Under the pieces are notes generated by a model. It was not told the origin of the DNA, searched no databases, and worked only from the letters and a program-made list of their open reading frames with translations. DNA of 64,000 nucleotides, taken from the NCBI GenBank assembly GCA_032358255.1, contig JAULBX010015311.1:29024-93023 (forward strand). Reading direction: 5' to 3'. A program made the position numbers and the translations under genes. This DNA is from Heterotrichella gracilis. Its lineage: Eukaryota > Sar > Xanthophyceae > Tribonematales > Xanthonemataceae. Below, piece by piece: positions 25,501-35,425 of the stretch (positions are counted from its first letter, which is position 1; each line of letters starts with the position of its first letter).

Positions 25501-25767
25501 GGTTTTATGCTTGGCAAGGATAACCCCACATCAACAGGACCTGGCTGCTCTCACTGCACCTAAGCAGAATCCCAAAACCTGATCCCCAAAACCTAGACCC
25601 TAAGCCCTCGTGTGTTTCCCTCCCCTGCAGGCGCCCCCATCCCCACCCGCCCCCTTGGCTCCATCTTCCAGCCCCGGCGCCAGGGGGGGAGTGCGGCTGG
25701 TGCACCCGGCAGCGTGTGGGACAGAGCGGCGCTGTTCAGGTCAAGATCAACCAGCCAGGGCAATTAG
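16526..25767 (+). CDS. RELCH: RELCH-like protein: LisH motif, coiled coil and HEAT repeats (KIAA1468 family)
   Basis: Eighteen exons give 1213 residues, close to human RELCH (about 1216): 16526-16639, 17097-17262, 17465-17562, 17794-17945, 18175-18358, 18571-18789, 19076-19271, 19889-20091, 20408-20668, 20880-20970, 21529-21760, 21960-22330, 22570-22956, 23226-23473, 23788-23964, 24220-24417, 25061-25268 and 25631-25767. In animals RELCH is a RAB11 effector that tethers recycling endosomes to the trans-Golgi network for cholesterol transfer. Exon 2 carries the LisH motif (VIQYLLAHNYVLTALEL). A second LisH-like stretch is AVQAHLVGQGYRASALTF. Exon 6 is an Ala-rich coiled coil (YLERKVEKLQRQL). 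HEAT repeats run from about residue 312 to the end (IPALLALIQEQRQLAARCAL, FSVRQSAAASLACLLKHL). An acidic linker in exon 12 repeats DPLGLLQP. Several introns hold multiple copies of exon edges. Confidence 0.9.
16900..16962 (+). repeat. Echo of RELCH exon 2 acceptor edge (LisH)
   Basis: The stretch starting CCGCAGATCATCCAACACTT is a diverged copy of the acceptor and the first roughly 60 bases of exon 2 at 17091-17153 (CCGCAGGTCATCCAGTACCT). It keeps the AG and most third-base-independent identity, then decays. It lies about 190 bp upstream in the same intron. Confidence 0.85.
19272..19792 (+). repeat. Echoes filling the intron between RELCH exons 7 and 8
   Basis: Two donor-side copies of the exon 7 end occur near 19362-19395 and 19465-19490 (containing AACAAGCGGGAAGGTGAGG or part of it). 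Two acceptor-side copies of the exon 8 start are at 19593-19640 and 19696-19792; the real edge is at 19883. The second acceptor copy preserves about 90 bases of exon before breaking into TAAACCCTAC. The first lacks nine bases found in the others. Confidence 0.92.
20800..20832 (+). repeat. Echo of RELCH exon 10 start
   Basis: GTCCAGGAGGCTGTCTTCAG at about 20797-20816 repeats the beginning of exon 10 (20883 onward, GTCCAGGAGGCTGTGTTCAG) and is followed by TTTAGGGTTT. A shorter echo of the exon 9 start (GCCACCCACAAGCACATGCA) lies near 20327. Confidence 0.85.
21138..21597 (+). repeat. Triplicated intron-exon unit at RELCH exon 11
   Basis: Three units start at about 21138, 21334 and 21525, with periods of about 196 and 191 bp. 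Each contains GCAGG(T/C)GTTCT, about 75 bases of exon, and then intron text with CTAATG, GTACATG and CCCTAA strings. Only the third continues into the rest of exon 11. Use of copy 1 or 2 would meet a TAA shortly after the exon-like part (AAACCCTAA). Confidence 0.93.
24552..25060 (+). repeat. Successive degenerate copies of RELCH exon 17
   Basis: Copies of the exon 17 start (GCAGCTGGGCGAGCACAGGG) occur near 24586 and 24802, ahead of the real one at 25057. Pieces of the exon end (GGGGACCACAACCATG near 24552, CCCAGCAGG near 24667 and 24953) lie between them. Copies therefore span most of the exon. They carry substitutions and small losses that break the frame. Confidence 0.9.
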
Positions 25768-26348
25768 GGTGCTGCCAGCTCGCAATTACTCTGCGCTGCA
25801 GTTGTGCCTATCCCGCCCTTTGTTTTCCCGGCAGCTTGTCAACACACTGTCAGTGTACGTGGATGCTGTAAGTCGGTAGTATATTGTATTGAGCTGTTGA
25901 CATGCTCAGGCTGGGAGGAAGGTGTCTGTAAGGGTACACTTATGTAAGTAGTTGCTGTAGCGATGTTGGGTATTGGTGCAGGCAAGGTGCATCTCCCAAC
26001 CTCCCATCGGCATGTTCGCGTTCCACAACGTGGAATGAGCAAAGTGCTACAGCATAGGGGAGCGAAACAGACGAGTCTCAAATCTGCGGCAAACCTTGCC
26101 TTTGCTAGGCACAAAACCCAGCGGCTCTGAGGCCATTGGCACCGTGCCCCGGGGGCCAAGCGGGAAGGGCGTCGCTATAAAACCCTAAAACCCTAGCTTA
26201 GGGAACTGGGCGCAGTCTCGCCCTTTCTCGCTCACGAAAGTTGCTGTTAAAGCAACCGTTGAGCAGCTGCAGCTGTTCAAACCAACATTCTTTGGTAGGA
26301 CGTGCACCGCCGCCAGTATCCCGAGGTCCGTCAGTGGGCACCAGCACC
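25768..26348. other. Spacer between RELCH and NOC3 (same strand)
   Basis: This is a 580-bp tandem spacer. TGTAA pentamers near 25927 and 25943 are plausible poly(A) signals for RELCH, about 160-180 bp past its stop. An AAAACCCTAAAACCCTAG run lies near 26181, just upstream of NOC3. No exon is supported. Confidence 0.55.
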
Positions 26349-29300
26349 ATGGCCGGCAACAAGCGGCAGAAAGTGGGGCGGGGCGGTGGGGGCGGGGGCG
26401 GGGGGCCGCCCCAGCGTGGGGGCAAGCCCGGCAAGAAACAGGTGGGATATCAATAACACGGTCGTAGTATTGCTACGAAGGAGGGTCTTTTCGGAAAGAG
26501 GTGACTGGTGGCTTGCATGCATATGCATGCGTGGTGGCGGCACATCTGCACCGAGGTGTGCGTTTGGCCCTATACGATGCCAGCTGTATCGGGGGTTAGG
26601 CGAAAACGAATGTGATCTTGAGCGTCTTATTACCCTGAAGCAGTTGTGCTATGAGCCAGCTTGTTGAGCGGTTGGTACGTTCGTGTAGCGGCGGCAGCAC
26701 TCGCATGCATGCAAGTGCATATCACTATCACACCGAATATGCAGGTTGTTACGGTGATAAGTGGCAGCCATCGCACCTACGATGGCGTTTTAAACCTGTT
26801 GTTTTCGATTCTATACGAGCTGTGCACGCTGGATCCCGATCTACTTGCGTGCCATGCGTTGTATGCACCCACCTGGGTTATATAGAGAAGATACGTGCAC
26901 ATGGATGCACGCCACCAACGTTGCTAGGTGGTTTTCACACAGCAGCGTGACAGAGCTTTCAATGTATGTACTGGCTAGTGGTGTGCGCTTGGTGACTTGT
27001 GTCGTCACATCTTACCTCAGTACCAAGACTGGTGAGGTATTTATAATGAAAACACTGTGTAGTCAGGGCCCTCTTCAGTACAGGGTACCCCCACCTTGTG
27101 ATACCACACACACCCTGCCACACCCACCGCACCACACCCCACAAACGGAACCCTAGGGTAAGCGCACCATCCCCCCCCCCCATCCACCTCACCCCCAAAA
27201 CCCCCCCTGCTGCAGAAAAGCCCTCACCACCAGCCGGTGCCACTACCAGAGGAGGATGGGAGCGATGTGGAGCTGAGCCACGAGGATATCCAGTTTGTGC
27301 AGAAGCACAAGAAGCGGCTAGGGTTTCTGGCGGGGCTGGAGCAAGGGGCGCTCGACAGGTAGGGTTTTGCTAGGGTTTCGCTAGGGGTTTGCCAGGGTGC
27401 ATGTGCGTTTGGAAGCACAAGAAGCGGCTAGGGTTTATAGCAAGGTTGGAGCAGGGCGTGCTGGATACCTAGCTGGAGCCGTAGTTAGGGTTTCATAGGG
27501 TTTTTGGCGGTGCTGGGTTGGGCTTCTGCTAGGGGGACCCTGAAATAGCTGGCCCAATCTGGCAGCCTGGCATGGTATGAAGCGCTTTCACCTGTTCACA
27601 CCTTCACGATGCGATCTTGTCCCACACGCAGTGCTATCGCATTCGGTGCTATCACATGTGCAGAGACACATGGAAGTAACTATATGGCACGGTTACATCA
27701 CCACCTACCCACAGGGCCGTGCAACCGAAGGGCAAGGGGGAAAAGGGAGCAACACAGCCCGTAAAGGAGACGGGGGAGTCGTCCAAGCCCGCTGCCAGGT
27801 CAGCGTCGGTGGCTGAGCCAGAGGCGGAGTATGAGCGCGCACCCAGGCAGTCTGTCAGGGTGGGTACAGCCGTCATGTTGCACTCACAGGCGAATGGTAC
27901 ATTATAGGGGTGATCCTGGCCGGCAAGCATAGGATAGGGATGGAAAGGGGGGTTAGACTTGCATGGAATGTGATCCCCCAGTTTGGAAGTGGTGTTTTGT
28001 GGTATGAAAATGCATATACCTGAAGCGGAGTATGAGCGCGCACCCAGGCAGTCTGTCAAGGCGGGTTTACTACTCATATTGCAACCGCACACCCTCCTAA
28101 GGGTATCCAGGCTGAGGAGGCTCCTTATCAAGACCCTTGAGGGTGGCTTGGTGCATGGGCCGGCAGCGGCACGCACACGAGATTCCTGTATGAAGTCATT
28201 TAAAACCCTATGTAAACTCTACTTTAACCCCAAGCAAGTCTTACCTGCACCCTTACTCCCAGGCTGAGGAGGCCCACCTCGAGAGCCTGCCCATCAAAAC
28301 CCTACCTAAACCCTAGGTAAATCCTAGGTAAACTCTAGCTAAACCCTTGCCCCCAGGCTGCTGAGGACGCGCACCCCGAGGGCCTGCCCATCAAAACCCT
28401 AGAGGGTAATTTGGTGTACGAGGCTGCTGCTGCACGCAAGGAGCGGCTGGCGGGTCTTCCCCAAGTGGAGGGGGTGACGATACTGGATGAAGACGAGGAA
28501 GGTAGGTGTGCAGGGGTATCTTTATCATTGGAAGTGGTTTCAGTCTTGGTGGTGGTTGTGGCTGTGGCTGTGGCTGTGGTTGTGGTTGTGGCTGTGGCTG
28601 TGGTCAGATCTATGTATTGCCAATCGCAAATGCAACTGCAATCGTGACTAATCATCAGATTGTTCGGCAGGGGAGGATGCAGAGGGTGGTGACGCAGCCC
28701 CCAAGGGGGTTAAGCAGCAAAAGAAACGCAAGGGGAGGGACCAGGGGGAGACTCCAGGGGAGGATGGTGCAGGGGAGGAACCAGAAGTACAGGAGGATGG
28801 GGAGGAACAGGAGGAGGATGAGTACCAGGAGTTGGAGGTGCGGCCTCGCTGGGACAAAGGTCCTAAACCCTAACCGCTGCAGCAAGACCCTAAACCCCAA
28901 TGGTGCTGCAATGGATGCCATGTCCAGGTTGGCCATGTTGCAGCATGCGGGTGCTCAGGTCTTATCCTCAAACCCTTGGGTGTTACCATAAAACCCTCAT
29001 GTGTTAGCTGCATCCTTGCTGCCTCGCTGGGAACCCCTGAAACCCCGATTCCTGTAGCCCTCGTAACCCCCCTGACCCCTTTCCCATCACTCCTCCAGGC
29101 GTACGCCAGCCGGGAGCAGCGCCTACACCCATCACCCTAAACCCTACACCCTTGAATCCCCTTCCCATCACTCCTCCAGGCGTACGCCAGCCGCGAGCAG
29201 CGCCGCGCCTCCCTCAAGGCACAGATATTCAAATCCTAAACCCTAAACCCTTAAACCCCTAAAATCCCCCTCCCCATCCCTTCTTTAGGCGTACGCCAGC

Positions 29301-32300
29301 CGCGAACAGCGCCGCGCCTCCCTCAAGGCACAGATGGCCTCGTGTGCTGGCCACCTGCTGGAGGACCCCAACCGCAATGTGCGAGAGCTGCGGGTGCTGA
29401 ACGTGCTGGCCGGGGATGAGGACAAGCAGGTGGGTTACTGCCTGTATTTGCCTGTGTATTACGTGTACATTTTACTGGCAAATTTTGAACCTTCAAGAGC
29501 TGAACGTGCTTGCGGGGGACGAGGACAAGCAGGTGGGATACTGTCTGTGTTTATATGCAATTACGTGTACATTTCACAGGTGCATGAAATTTCTTTAAAG
29601 GGCTGAGCGTGCTTGCGGGGGACGAGGACAAGCAGGTGGGTTACTGTCTGTATGAAATTGCATTTACGTGTACATTTTACTGGCGCGTTTTAAACTTTCA
29701 AGAGCTGAACCTGCTGGCCGGGGATGAGGACAAGCAGGTGGGCTGGGCGGTGGGGAGGTGGTGGGTTACTGCAAAAATAAATCCCCAAATATGCAGATCA
29801 CATGCTGGAGAATGCTGAACACAGGCTGGAAATGCCCTTTGTTACCGCACATCCCTTCCACAGGTTGCACGCATGGCCTTGGACATCCTGGCTGGCCACC
29901 GCACCCGCTTGCCCACGGATGTCAAGCTGCCGACCTACCGCATGCATGGACAAACTACATTCTAAAAACCTCTTGGGAATAAAATACTGGACAAATGCTA
30001 CAGAAATGCTATGCAAACCCCTCACTTGTCCCCCCTCGCCTGTAGGTTGCTCGTCTGGCCCTGCTCTCCCTTGCAGCGGTGTTCAAAGACATCCTGCCTG
30101 GCTACCGCATCCGCCTGCCCACAGAGGCCGAGCTGCGGGTGCCTGTGAGCAAGGACGTGAAGGCGCTGTGGGACTTCGAGGGGGCGCTGCTCAAGGCGTA
30201 CCAGGTCTACCTAAAGACACTGCTGCAGGTGAGCAAACCCTCGTGGGCTCACACGCTGATTGTGGTGTCTATTCCAGCTGGTGTTGGCACCTTCAGCTCG
30301 GATGTCCCCCTGAAAAATGGCCCTGAAAACCCTAGTTGGGGGTTTGCTTGTGAGAATATCACTCGGGGACTGCTCCTCCCACCTCAGAGATTCTGCATCC
30401 CCATATCACAGATACACACCATACGCCGGTCCTACCCCTCTCTGGGTAATGCACAACCCTCCTTCCCCTCCTTGCTGCAGGCCTCCAAGGACCGCACCGA
30501 CCGCCCCACCGCCCGCACCGCCCTGCGCTGCATGACCACGCTGCTCCTCTCCCAGCCCCACTTCAACTTCACATCAGACCTGCTGCAAGTGGTGGTGCCC
30601 CACATGGCCTCCGGCTATCCCGACATCAGCGCGCACTGCTGCGGGGTGGTGGCGGAGGTGCTGGGTTCCGACCCCGAGGGGGGGCTGGCACTGGAGGTGG
30701 TGCAGCTGGTGGCTGACCTGGTTCTGCAGAGGAAGTGCAGGTGGGGGGTGAGGGGGTTTGGGGCATTTGATCGTAAAATTCCACCGGGTTCAGAAGAGAT
30801 TTTTGCGGAATTTCCATCATTTATCGGGGGTATATGATCATTGACCATGAATCGTGAAATTTGGTAAGTTTGTCGGTCGTTTGGTGGTGGTTTACCCTGT
30901 AGGGTTTACCCAAGGGTAAATTCTTGGTCATGTCACACAGTCATGTCACTTCCAGCAGGAGGTTTCCTCAAATCCTCCCTCCGCTTGCAGGTGTCCCGGG
31001 GAGGTTGTGCGGTCGCTGCTGGGGATGCGGTTCAGTGACACCACAAGGGAAGACATGCAGAAACAAGGTGAGGGGAGGGAATGGACCTCCCAGTTCATTG
31101 ACACCTACCTTCTGCCACCCATACTGCTGGTTTTTGGCACCACACTGTGTGTGCATGCATGTCACCCCGGAAGGTTGCAGTATCGGCAATGTTTTTGCTA
31201 ACAACATAAACACCCTTGACATCAACCCATTGCCTCCATAACCCGCAGACCGCAACCCAACCTAAACCCTAAACCCTAAACCCGTCCCCTGCAGGCCGCT
31301 CTGGCAAGGGCAAGAAGGGCAAGAAGGGGAAGCGGAAGATGGATGACGTGGATAGGGAGTTCCAGGAGTCTTCGGCTGCCCCCGACGCCGAAAAGCTGCG
31401 GGAGCGGCAGTCCCTGACCCTTGAGGCCCTGTTTGAGGTGTTCTTCCGGGTGCTGAAGCAGTGCACCAACTCGGGGCACATTTCTGGGAATGATGGGGGT
31501 AAGTCGGCACCAAAAATGCACATAATTCCTAAACCCTATTTATAAACCCTAACGACTTAACAGGCCGGCACAAAAGTGCATGGTTTGTTTGTGACAGCAA
31601 ATTGCCAATTTGGGGTACATTGCGGGGAATGATGGGGTAGTTGGCATCCAAGTTGCAAGCCCAGACAGATTCCTTAAATCATGCAAATGCCTAATCCCCT
31701 GCATGCGCGCCCACTCACCACAACCATCTCCACCACCATCACCACAACAGCACTCTCCTGACTCCCCCTTCCCCTTCCATTTCCCCCCTCCAGGCTACCC
31801 CCTGACCACTGACCACTTCCAGCGCCTGTACCCACTCCTGCACCCCTCGCTGGAGGGACTGGCGCGCTACGCCCACCTCATCTCAGTTGATTACATGACC
31901 GATCTAATGGCGGTCATGCAGCAGGTGCGATCGTGGTTACTGCTGCATGGCGATACACGAGCGATTACATGGTTCTTTTAAGTACAAGTAAGCTCAACGC
32001 TGTTACACCACTTACAACCCTGTCTATTACAACCCACTGCCAGGTGTCGGCTGCACATGAACCTGTGCCCATAACACCCCTTCTGATTTAGGTGCTGTCC
32101 TAGGGTGCCATCCCCCTGCGAGAAAGGGTCCTGATCCATATCACAGTGTCCAAAATTTAAAAAATTCTGACAAATAGGGCCCCACTTGATGCAGGTGCTG
32201 TCCTCGGGTGCCATCCCCCTGCGAGAAAGGGTCCTGGCCCTGCTGACGGTGTCCCAAATTCTGCGGAATCAGGGCGAGGCCCTCAATGTGGACCGGGGTT

Positions 32301-34610
32301 GGTTATATGAGGAGCTGTATCGAACCCTGCTGCTGGTGCCTGTGGGGCCCCTGCAGGGGGAGGATGACATGGAGGAGGAGGGCGATGGTGCGTGGGGTGG
32401 TGGGATGGTGGTGGTGTGGTGGTGGTGGCCCAACTGGTGGTGGCATGGGGGATGGTGATGCTCTGACTGTGTGTTTTAGGGTCAAGGGTGGGGGAAGGAT
32501 GATTAGGGATAAGGTGCAGGGTTATGCGAGCCCCATATACATGTACACACCATCACAATCTTGCTTACCCATTTCTGACAACAGGAGACACAAATGGCCT
32601 GGCATGTCCCAAACCCCCTGTCTACCTACTCATGTGCCACCCTTCCTTTTCCCCCCTTCAGACCCCACCACCACCACCGCCGCCGCCAAGGCGGACGCCG
32701 CCCCCCACCCCCCCCAGGGCGACCAGCCCGTGAGCGTGATGCTGACCACTGTGTGCGAACACCTACTGCTGGATAGCAAGTCCCTGGATACCCTAGGGTT
32801 GGAGGCCTTTGCCAAGCGGATGGCCACCGCCGCGCTGCATGGGGGTGGCGGGGTCGGGATGGGGCTGCTGGCGGTGGTGCAGCGGCTGCTGAGGTGGGTG
32901 GTGGAGTGGGGGGTGGGTGGAGTGGGGGATGGTTGGTGTGCCTGGCTGATGTGTTTGCACAGCATATGAGGAAACGGAAAGGTGAGTGTGAGGAAACGCA
33001 GTGCAATATGAAGGTATACAAACACACCGTCCCATCCTCTGTTTGCCAAGGCCCCATGACACTCACTGTGCACGTCACATAAAATGCTGCATCGGTGTTT
33101 CTTCCGGTGGTCGTGGGTGCATTCACCCACTTTCCCCCCATTACGCACCCTTCCCCCCACCCCACACCCACCACCCATGCATGTCCGCATCTACATCCTT
33201 TCCACCCACCCCATCTCCCATTCCCCACCTCCCACCCACCCACCCACCCACCCACCTCCCACCCCCCAGGCGCCATGGCAAGCTGCGCAGCATGCTCGAG
33301 CAGGAGCACGGTGGGGGCGGGCTGTTTGCCCCCCTGGCATTGCCGTATTTCGACGCATACCCGGGGGTGCCCAGCGCGCAGTCCCTCATGCTGTGGGACC
33401 TCTCCCTCCTGCACTCACACTACCATCCTCACCTGGGAGAGGTACGCCTCCAATTTCTATACTTTCTGAACTCGTTGTTACAGCCTATAGACAGGGAAAG
33501 GGCAGGAAGAGAATGGCCCCAAGGCTTCTACTCTTGGCGCACATAAGTTCCGGGCATTGGGTCACGTGGACTCTCATGTCGGAATATTTCCCTTCCCGTT
33601 TCACAAGCCAGCACCCTTCTGTGGGTTCTCGTCAGGCGGCAATTTTACGTGCTGCCACTTCAACCCCTCCCCATGACACACAAACAGGCCCTAATCAACA
33701 ACACAATCCCCGCCCCCCAGGCCGCAGATTCCATCGCCAAAATGCCACCCCAGGGGGCCACCGTGAGCACCACAGGGCCCCTGGCCGCCTCGGTGCACCC
33801 CCACGAAATCTCACAAATGTACGACAGCACCATGGGCACATTTAGGCCCGCCCCCCAGCCCCCCAGGAAGGGCAAACCCCACCAAGGGAAGCCCAGCGCG
33901 CACAAAAGCAAGGGCAAGGGGAGGGACAAGGGGGGTGAGGGGGCTGTGGATGTGGAGGGGGAGGTGGCCGCCCGGCTGGCGGCGGCGGATGCGGAGGGTG
34001 GTGGCGGTGGTGGTGGTGCGAGTGCGAGTGGCGGTGGTGAGGAGGAGGAGGAGGTGGCTGCGGTTCTGCAGGGGTACTTCAGGTAGGCCACAAGATTGGT
34101 CCATACCCTAAAACCTACTAGGTCATGAAGGAGGTACCTAGCTGGCGGGAGGGCATGCGTTGATGATCATCATCCACACAGCCACGCTGTCATCTGCGCT
34201 GTGCCATACAGCAGTGCTCAAGAGCTTGGCCTACCCATTCCTTCATATCTCAGTTTTTCATAATATATTATATTATGATGTGAGATGATTAATCGTAATT
34301 AAGTACGTTCTCTATTTACAGGAGCTCCAGGCGGTTCCATCGCAACGGCCTGCTGCGGCGCCACCTGGCACTCACACAGCGCCAGCTCAGCCTCATGGAG
34401 GGCCACCTGGCGCAAGCAAAAACCCTAACCAAGGGCGCACAATCGAAAACCTTGGCCAAGGGTTCAGAAGCCAAGTGCAAAAGCAGTGCCAAGTCCCGGA
34501 AGGCGGAGGGCCAGGCGGGTGTGAACGGGATTGGGAAGAGTGGTAGCGGTGGTGGTGCGGGTCACAAGGGAGGGAAGGGAAAGAAGGGGAAGCAGCCTGT
34601 GGAGGCTTGA
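26349..34610 (+). CDS. NOC3: Nucleolar complex protein 3 (NOC3)
   Basis: NOC3 pairs with NOC2 in late nuclear pre-60S ribosome maturation and has a role in replication licensing in yeast. Sixteen exons chain in phase to 978 residues: 26349-26441, 27216-27358, 27715-27859, 28357-28501, 28671-28837, 29289-29429, 30046-30228, 30481-30740, 30991-31067, 31295-31498, 31794-31924, 32195-32387, 32662-32893, 33270-33441, 33721-34082 and 34322-34610. A Lys/Gly-rich start is followed by SHEDIQFVQKHKKRLGF, LPIKTLEGNLVYE and an acidic stretch. The NOC3 domain includes AVFKDILPGYRIRLPTEAEL and ALLKAYQVYLKTLLQ. After a basic insert (GKGKKGKKGKRK) comes the C-terminal CBF/Mak21-type half (FRRSSRRFHRNGLLRRHL). 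The exon 5 donor was chosen at 28837, not the later GT at 28860, because only this keeps phase with exon 6. The Lys-rich tail fits nucleolar targeting. Confidence 0.92.
27407..27480 (+). repeat. Echo of NOC3 exon 2 donor edge
   Basis: GAAGCACAAGAAGCGGCTAG and the following GGTTTATAGCAAGGTTGGAG repeat, with changes, the last 70 or so bases of exon 2 (27298-27358). The copy sits about 110 bp downstream in the intron. A similar copy of the exon 3 end (AGTATGAGCGCGCACCCAGG) occurs near 28028. Confidence 0.88.
28106..28306 (+). repeat. Two echoes of NOC3 exon 4 acceptor edge
   Basis: CCAGGCTGAGGAGG starts two copies, near 28108 and 28259; the real edge CCAGGCTGCTGAGG is at 28353. The second copy shares GCCTGCCCATCAAAACCCTA with the real exon. 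In it the coding string AAAACCCTA slides directly into CCTAAACCCTAGG telomere-like text, which shows how coding and telomere-like sequence abut. Confidence 0.88.
28545..28606 (+). repeat. GTGGTT/GTGGCT microsatellite
   Basis: This is a run of GTGGCT and GTGGTT hexamers inside the NOC3 intron after exon 4. It is simple sequence with no coding value. Confidence 0.9.
29095..29738 (+). repeat. Echoes on both sides of NOC3 exon 6
   Basis: Upstream, two acceptor copies start near 29095 and 29176 (CAGGCGTACGCCAGCCG...). The nearer one matches over about 50 bases. Downstream of the donor at 29430, three donor copies occur near 29495-29540, 29600-29637 and 29702-29738. Each contains GAGGACAAGCAGGTGGG preceded by GAGCTGAAC-, GGGCTGAGC- or GAGCTGAAC-like text. 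Thus one 141-bp exon has five edge copies arranged symmetrically. Confidence 0.94.
29862..29932 (+). repeat. Echo of NOC3 exon 7 start
   Basis: The sequence ACAGGTTGCACGCATGGCCT continues into CTGGCTGGCCACCGCACCCGCTTGCCCAC-type text. It resembles the exon 7 start at 30042-30125 (TAGGTTGCTCGTCTGGCCCT ... CTGGCTACCGCATCCGCCTG). It is well diverged, so it is probably an old copy. Confidence 0.7.
32090..32181 (+). repeat. Echo of NOC3 exon 12 acceptor edge
   Basis: The sequence from TAGGTGCTGTCCTAGGGTGC to GACAAATAGGGC is a copy of the first roughly 90 bases of exon 12 (32192-32286) with scattered substitutions. It lies immediately upstream, so the two copies are nearly head-to-tail. A stop (TAG) falls in the copy where the exon has TCG. 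Confidence 0.93.
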
Positions 34611-35425
34611 TCAGTTGAGAAGATCACCGTGACTCGTGACGACGGTCATCACCTGGGGGATGATATGATGGATTGCAATTACGATGGCTGTCACAGGCAG
34701 AATTTGATGCTAATATATTATACCGTTGCGTACCCAGGGCCTGCTCAGGGCACATGTGTACAGCCAATAGCGGTGGTTTACCTGACAGTCAGACTGTCAC
34801 ACCTTGTGTAATGACAGGTTATGCCTTCTGATTCACGCATTTTTGGTAACACTGGTGCCAATGGCAAGGTGGAACATGCCTGTGTGTGTATTTCATGCCT
34901 GGCTGTCCGCTGTGGGCGTTCCTTATTTCTACAGCTCAGATACTGACGTCAAGCACTTGTAGCTGTGGCATGCAGAAGATCATCCTGGAGCCTTTGGATT
35001 GACCATCATCGCCAGTGTCTATGTTGAGTGGTGGGTTTTATTTGAGCCATGCTTGCAACATGGGTGACACTGTTACACTCGTCACGAGGGCACTTAGCAA
35101 CATGACTCGAATGCAACCCAGCACATAACATGCACAAAGGCGACGAAGGGCAAACCAGAGCTTCCAGGATGATCTACATGCCGCGGCGCCTCCTGGCTGT
35201 GCAGTGACTCCATAGCAGTAGTTGTTCCCAGGTACAAACTGTTGCACGTTGCAGCTCCCTATCCTGCTACCCCATTCTGCGCAAAACATAATGTCCAACA
35301 TCCCCCTTCGCCGCGCGCTTTTCCACCATCACCCCCACTCCCCGCAAACCCATGCCCTCTCAAAGGATTCCTCCCAAATCAGGTATCTCCCTTCCTCCCC
35401 CACCCCCCCTTCCTCCCCGCTGGCC
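34611..35425. other. Convergent intergenic spacer NOC3 / CSN6
   Basis: This 815-bp region holds both 3' UTRs. A plus-strand TGTAA near 34807 is a candidate NOC3 poly(A) signal. The reverse complement TTACA near 35072 could serve CSN6. No coding exon is recognised. Confidence 0.5.
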
